This document shows positions 13,759 through 17,390 of a DNA stretch of 17,390 bases, piece by piece; positions within the stretch are counted from its first letter, which is position 1; the number at the start of each line of letters is the position of its first letter. Under the pieces are notes generated by a model that was not told the origin of the DNA, made no database searches, and saw only the letters and a program-made list of their open reading frames with translations. The stretch lies in contig JALXCE010000218.1 in NCBI GenBank assembly GCA_026991055.1, positions 1-17,390 of the forward strand. Reading direction: 5' to 3'. The position numbers were made by a program, and so were the translations under genes. The stretch comes from Caldifarciminota bacterium. Lineage in GTDB: Bacteria > Hydrothermota > Hydrothermia > B15-G9 > WFZT01.

Positions 13759-14619
13759 ATGCCAAAGCTGAAAACTTACTTTTTGCTGACGCTTTTAACA
13801 ATCCTCTTCATCTGGCTCGGTGACCTGCTGGGTGGAAGGAGTGGAATGCTTATTGCCCTGATTTTCGCCGGGGTAATGAATTTTGCGTCGTACTGGTGGA
13901 GTGACAAAATCGTGCTTGCTATGTATAGGGCAAAGGAGGTCAGTCCAAGAGAAGCACCAAGGCTGCACGCCATTGTAGAAGAGCTCGCGCACGCTGCAGG
14001 AATTCCAAAGCCCAGAGTTTACATAATCCCCACTGACCATCCAAACGCCTTTGCCACCGGTAGAGGGCCCGGACATGCAGCCGTGGCTGTGACAACGGGC
14101 ATTCTCAAATTACTTGATGAGCGCGAGCTTAGAGGCGTATTATCGCACGAGCTGTCCCATATTAAAAACAGGGACATTCTCATTATGTCTGTAACGGCTA
14201 CTATTGCTGGAGCGATAACATATCTCGCATACATGGCAAGATGGGCTGCATTCTTTGGTGGTTTCGGAGATGATGACGATAGAGGAGGGAATATACTTGT
14301 TGCCCTGCTCATTTCTATCCTCGCACCGATAGCAGCAATGATCATTCAGCTTGCCATCTCAAGGTCAAGGGAGTACCTCGCTGATGCCACAGGAGCCAAA
14401 ATTTCGAGAGACCCTCTTGCCCTCGCAAGTGCACTCAAAAAGCTTGCTTATGGAGCATCAAGGATACCTTTGCAGTCGGCCAACCCTGCAACGGCCCATC
14501 TCTTCATAGTAAATCCTTTCAAAGGTGGTGGCCTCGCAGCACTCTTTTCAACGCATCCACCAATTGAAGACCGCATTAGAAGGCTCGAAGAAATGGCACG
14601 TCGGATGGGGGTGGTTTAG
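13759..14619 (+). CDS. htpX: M48-family membrane zinc protease HtpX
   Basis: HtpX is an inner-membrane metalloprotease that degrades misfolded membrane proteins. The 286 residues are normal length. Two N-terminal membrane segments (about 7-24 and 29-46) precede the active site HELSH (130-134), and His130, Glu131 and His134 are intact. Two further hydrophobic segments follow at about 141-160 and 178-200. The third zinc ligand is Glu205 in SREYLADATGAK. The C-terminus FSTHPPIEDRIRRLEEM is typical. An acidic GDDDD stretch (170-174) sits between membrane segments. The gene has its own promoter and a strong Shine-Dalgarno, and heads a + strand operon with two exported GWxTD proteins, which fits an envelope quality-control context. 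Confidence 0.95.
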   Translation: MPKLKTYFLLTLLTILFIWLGDLLGGRSGMLIALIFAGVMNFASYWWSDKIVLAMYRAKEVSPREAPRLHAIVEELAHAAGIPKPRVYIIPTDHPNAFATGRGPGHAAVAVTTGILKLLDERELRGVLSHELSHIKNRDILIMSVTATIAGAITYLAYMARWAAFFGGFGDDDDRGGNILVALLISILAPIAAMIIQLAISRSREYLADATGAKISRDPLALASALKKLAYGASRIPLQSANPATAHLFIVNPFKGGGLAALFSTHPPIEDRIRRLEEMARRMGVV

Positions 14620-15759
14620 TTGCTATTTCTCTTATTAATTTCTCTCTTGAAGCCCCACGTGTATCTTTACATGTCTCCCAGAGATACGGCGAATTTCAAC
14701 GTTTATCTCATCACATACCTGCGACCTTCAAAATTTATAACCCTGAAAGGGCATGGAACGGCAGAAATCGCAGTGGAGGTTAAGGCAAAGAGGAACGTCA
14801 TTTACGGTAATTTCTGGTACGTTAAAGTGGACACATCCACCCCATCGCCACTGGTCAAGGTTGATAGCTTCACCGTGCGAAAATTCAAAAACTGGAAAGT
14901 CAAGGTAAAAATAGACAACCCCCGCACAGGTGAGGATGTCATAGAGGAAGAATTTAAGAAAAATCTAAAAGATTATTGCGAAGGTGGTTTGTGCTTGAGT
15001 GACCCTATACCAGTTCACGGGAATAAACTCTCCAGCCCTATTTATTCTTCGGACACCATCTCGTTTAAGTTTAAGACCATCCCGGAAATTAGCCGTATTG
15101 ATGCAGTTGTAAAACTCTATCAGGAAGAGAAAGGATTTGACGTGAAGGTAAAGGGGGTGGTGCTCACTCCTGAGATCAAAAGGGTAGAGGATGGTGCATT
15201 CATCATATCTTTTATAATGCCTGATACGCTGAGCAGAGGAGAGTATGTGGCAGGATTTGAGGTAAAATTTGATAATCAGAAATCTTTTAAGCGGCGAGCT
15301 GTTTTCATTTATCGTAAAGGTGGAAGTGTTCTCGTAGGCAATCTCGACGATTACATTCCAGCCCTGACCTACATTGCCCCATACAGTGAGGTTAAAAAAC
15401 TGGAGAATGCTCCTCCTTCTGAGAAGATGAAGTTATGGAAGGAGTTCTGGAAGAAACACGATCCTACACCTGGAACTCCGGAAAACGAGCTTGAGGAAGA
15501 ATTTGTGGAAAGAGTGACATATGCGAATAAACATTTCTCTGTCGGGAAAATGCTTGGCAGCCTCACCGATAGGGGGCACGTTTATATTAAATTAGGACCG
15601 CCTGATGAAATAGATACACATCCCTTTGAACTTAATGCAGTTCCATATCAGGTATGGTATTATTATGACCAAAACCTCGTAGTAATTTTTGTTGATAGAG
15701 GAGGCTTTGGAGACTATGAACTTTATTACCCAGCTGATCTTTTTGACAGGATTGATTAG
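14620..15759 (+). CDS. Exported GWxTD-domain protein (first of a tandem pair)
   Basis: The 379 residues start at a TTG that abuts the htpX stop, with GGGGGTGG eight bases upstream. This start gives a signal peptide (MLFLLLISLL), which a start at Met18 would lose. The middle (about 25-235) is beta-rich, with alternating strands and no recognised catalytic motif. The C-terminal part (about 265-379) matches the GWxTD domain: EFWKKHDPTPGTPENELEEE (275-294), then the signature region GSLTDRGHVYIKLGPPDE (313-330) and VWYYYDQN. The signature Trp is replaced (Gly-Ser-Leu-Thr-Asp). The function of the domain is not established, and family proteins are exported in FCB-type and related bacteria. It is a clear paralogue of the next gene over the last 110 residues. 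Confidence 0.85.
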   Translation: MLFLLLISLLKPHVYLYMSPRDTANFNVYLITYLRPSKFITLKGHGTAEIAVEVKAKRNVIYGNFWYVKVDTSTPSPLVKVDSFTVRKFKNWKVKVKIDNPRTGEDVIEEEFKKNLKDYCEGGLCLSDPIPVHGNKLSSPIYSSDTISFKFKTIPEISRIDAVVKLYQEEKGFDVKVKGVVLTPEIKRVEDGAFIISFIMPDTLSRGEYVAGFEVKFDNQKSFKRRAVFIYRKGGSVLVGNLDDYIPALTYIAPYSEVKKLENAPPSEKMKLWKEFWKKHDPTPGTPENELEEEFVERVTYANKHFSVGKMLGSLTDRGHVYIKLGPPDEIDTHPFELNAVPYQVWYYYDQNLVVIFVDRGGFGDYELYYPADLFDRID

Positions 15760-17008
15760 CTTTCCACACTCCCCCTCGGTTATAACCAGTAAGGGGCCTG
15801 TGAAATTCTATCTCGATACGGCAACTTTTAAAATCACACCCGAGATCGAACGTTTTGAGCTCTACTATCTAATTGACCTATCCACTCTCGACACGAGTGC
15901 TGTTAAAAAGCTCTCCTACGACTTCAGGCTCGAAACAGAGGGAAAGAAACCCGTGAAGCAGAAATGGACACAGGAACTTGGAAAGAGGAGAGGCAGAAAT
16001 TATCTGATTGACCAAATAAGCATTCTGCTCGCGCCTGGAACATACCATCTAAAATTCACCATAACTGATTTGAATAACAACAATAAGGGAAAAGTTGACA
16101 CCACGGTTGTTATCAAGGCCGTACCGGATACGTCCCTTGCCGTGTCTGATGTGGAATTCCTCTGGGATGTTAAGAAAGATACAATTCCCAACTTTTTCAA
16201 ATACGGACTATCGTTCATACCAAACCCGGTAAGAACCTACAGTCCAGAGAAGGACACACTTCTTTACACCTATGAGATATACTCGCCGGAGAGCGCGACC
16301 GTTGTTCTAAACAGCCTGATTTTCTCAGAGGATGGCAAGCCGCTTTTAAGGAACAAACCCGAGATAATCAAATTCAGGGGAAAGCACGTGGGAATCGGGG
16401 CCATCCTGCTTGAAGGACTGAAAGACGAGGGTAGCTACAATCTTGTACTTGATTTTGCAGATATCACACATAATAGGCACCTTAAGAAAAGCATTCCGTT
16501 CTATTACACCTTCGGTGAAAAGCAAATACCCCAACAACTGATGGACTATATTTCTTTTATAGACTACATTGCGACTCCGCAGGAGCTCAAGGAATACAAA
16601 AAAATCAAGGATGAGCGTGGCCGCTATCTCTTTCTCAAGAAATTCTGGGCAAAGAGGGACCCAAACCCAAAGACACCGGAAAATGAGTTCCTCGAAGAAT
16701 TTATAATGCGTGTAAGAGAAGCTGACAGAAAGTACTCTATAGGCAAAACCAAGGGTAGATACACGGATCGAGGAAGGATATTAATAAAATACGGAGAGCC
16801 GGATCAAATCAAGAGGATTTCCCTTGAGGGTAAAACGCCGGACAGGGAGGAGTGGTATTATTACTCTCAAAACTGGAAATTCATTTTCGTTGATATTCAG
16901 AACAACGGAAACTATGTACTCGTTTACTCCAGTAACAGAGAAGAACCCAGTTTACCAGATTGGAAAAAATATATACCTGAGGAAGAAACTTCCAGCTTTC
17001 ATCAATGA
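15716..17008 (+). CDS. Exported GWxTD-domain protein (second of a tandem pair)
   Basis: The start at ATG 15716 yields a signal peptide (MNFITQLIFLTGLISF), and GAGGAGG (15698-15704) and GGAG (15709-15712) lie upstream. A TTG at 15689 is in frame but would put acidic residues before the signal. The 430-residue protein overlaps the preceding gene by 44 bp. The beta-rich N-terminal two-thirds is unlike that of its neighbour. The last part repeats the GWxTD features: FWAKRDPNPKTPENEFLEEF, then GRYTDRGRILIKYGEPDQ (347-364) and EEWYYYSQNW. As in the paralogue the signature Trp is missing, here Gly-Arg-Tyr-Thr-Asp. The stop overlaps the yraN start (ATGA). The two proteins are likely exported and may act together, perhaps as HtpX-linked envelope factors (inference). 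Confidence 0.85.
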   Translation: MNFITQLIFLTGLISFPHSPSVITSKGPVKFYLDTATFKITPEIERFELYYLIDLSTLDTSAVKKLSYDFRLETEGKKPVKQKWTQELGKRRGRNYLIDQISILLAPGTYHLKFTITDLNNNNKGKVDTTVVIKAVPDTSLAVSDVEFLWDVKKDTIPNFFKYGLSFIPNPVRTYSPEKDTLLYTYEIYSPESATVVLNSLIFSEDGKPLLRNKPEIIKFRGKHVGIGAILLEGLKDEGSYNLVLDFADITHNRHLKKSIPFYYTFGEKQIPQQLMDYISFIDYIATPQELKEYKKIKDERGRYLFLKKFWAKRDPNPKTPENEFLEEFIMRVREADRKYSIGKTKGRYTDRGRILIKYGEPDQIKRISLEGKTPDREEWYYYSQNWKFIFVDIQNNGNYVLVYSSNREEPSLPDWKKYIPEEETSSFHQ

Positions 17009-17373
17009 TATCAAGAACCGGTAAAGGCAGGAAGGGAGAGGACGCTGCGGCTGAATTCTTGAAAAAGAAGGGGTACAAACTCATTACTCGAAACTTCCGC
17101 TGGCGTGGTGGAGAGATAGACCTCATTTTTGTGAGGAAAAAGACCCTAATTTTTGTTGAAGTGCGAAGCTTTTCAGCGAATAGCATGGGAATAGAACCTA
17201 TCGAAACTATCGGGCCTTCAAAGGTTGAAAAACTCCTCAAAACTGCCATGGTCTTTGTTGAGGCACATCCCGAATTTCAGGGATACGATTTGAGATTTGA
17301 CGCAATTGGTGTAAAATTTAACCGAAACGGAGTTGAATTTAATCACATCGAAAACGCCATTAGAAAGGAGTGA
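17005..17373 (+). CDS. yraN: YraN/UPF0102 family nuclease-fold protein
   Basis: The 122 residues match UPF0102 (YraN), which has a restriction-endonuclease-like fold and a poorly known role in DNA metabolism. The family order is intact: GKGRKGEDAAAEFLKKKGY (6-24), ITRNFRWRGGEIDLIFV with Glu37 and Asp39 (27-43), and IFVEVRSF (49-56). The nuclease-type E-x-K position is Glu52-Val53-Arg54, with Arg where relatives usually have Lys (FVEVK). The start overlaps the stop of the second GWxTD gene (ATGA). AAAGGAG at the gene's own end serves the next gene, so the operon continues past the window. Confidence 0.9.
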   Translation: MISRTGKGRKGEDAAAEFLKKKGYKLITRNFRWRGGEIDLIFVRKKTLIFVEVRSFSANSMGIEPIETIGPSKVEKLLKTAMVFVEAHPEFQGYDLRFDAIGVKFNRNGVEFNHIENAIRKE

Positions 17374-17377
17374 AATT

Positions 17378-17390
17378 ATGAGATTAAAAG
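17378..17390 (+). CDS. Start of a further gene (cut by window edge)
   Basis: An ATG at 17378 lies seven bases after AAAGGAG (17364-17370) and four bases after the yraN stop. Only MRLK is visible before the window ends. The start is plausible from spacing, but the product cannot be identified. Confidence 0.6.

Noticed and set aside
15689..15715. TTG start for the second GWxTD gene
   Set aside because: It would place acidic residues (IEEALE) ahead of a good signal peptide. The ATG at 15716 gives a normal exported N-terminus.
1..17390. CRISPR array, IS element, prophage, toxin-antitoxin or defence island
   Set aside because: No regularly spaced repeats, transposase, integrase, phage structural gene or defence-type domain is visible. 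All longer frames are explained by housekeeping or envelope genes.

Overview
The window (17,390 bp) is ordinary bacterial chromosome with dense, overlapping genes. It has bacterial Shine-Dalgarno sites, a textbook sigma70-type promoter and bacterial housekeeping enzymes. Three traits point to an uncultured FCB-like or candidate-phylum lineage, possibly WOR-3/Stahlbacteria or Hydrothermae: two secreted GWxTD-domain proteins, a secreted Asp-box protein ending in a T9SS-like sorting tail, and a DUF1844 protein. The Lys/Glu-rich proteins are compatible with a thermophile. This placement is inference from gene content only.

Layout. (1) Positions 1-2164, + strand: the end of a TPR protein, argF (ornithine carbamoyltransferase) and rpiB (ribose-5-phosphate isomerase B). 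Between argF and rpiB lies a perfect 34-bp palindrome whose central 16 bp match the bacterial parS consensus bound by ParB. (2) Positions 2165-2409: an intergenic stretch with a second long perfect hairpin, a likely bidirectional terminator between convergent genes. (3) Positions 2410-5148: a divergent pair, a secreted Asp-box (BNR) repeat protein on the - strand and a GT4 glycosyltransferase on the + strand. (4) Positions 13658 down to 5141, - strand: nine closely packed genes, probably one operon. In order they are an isocitrate/isopropylmalate dehydrogenase family enzyme, an MFS transporter, a DUF1844 protein, purH, rtcA, glyA, tenA, a ThiO-like FAD oxidoreductase and a small protein of unknown function. 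(5) Positions 13759-17390, + strand: htpX, two tandem GWxTD secreted proteins, a YraN/UPF0102 protein and the first codons of a further gene.

How the genes fit together. The - strand operon has a metabolic thread. GlyA makes glycine and a one-carbon folate, PurH uses a formyl-folate to finish IMP, a ThiO-type enzyme would oxidise glycine for thiazole synthesis, and TenA salvages the thiamine pyrimidine. RtcA (RNA 3'-phosphate cyclase) is the outsider. The operon and the htpX cluster appear to start from divergent promoters whose -35 boxes overlap by five bases. The htpX group looks like an envelope set: a membrane protease plus two exported proteins.

No CRISPR array, IS element, prophage, tRNA or rRNA was seen. 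The most notable element is the parS-like palindrome at 1673-1706. No complete novel defence or mobile system is visible.
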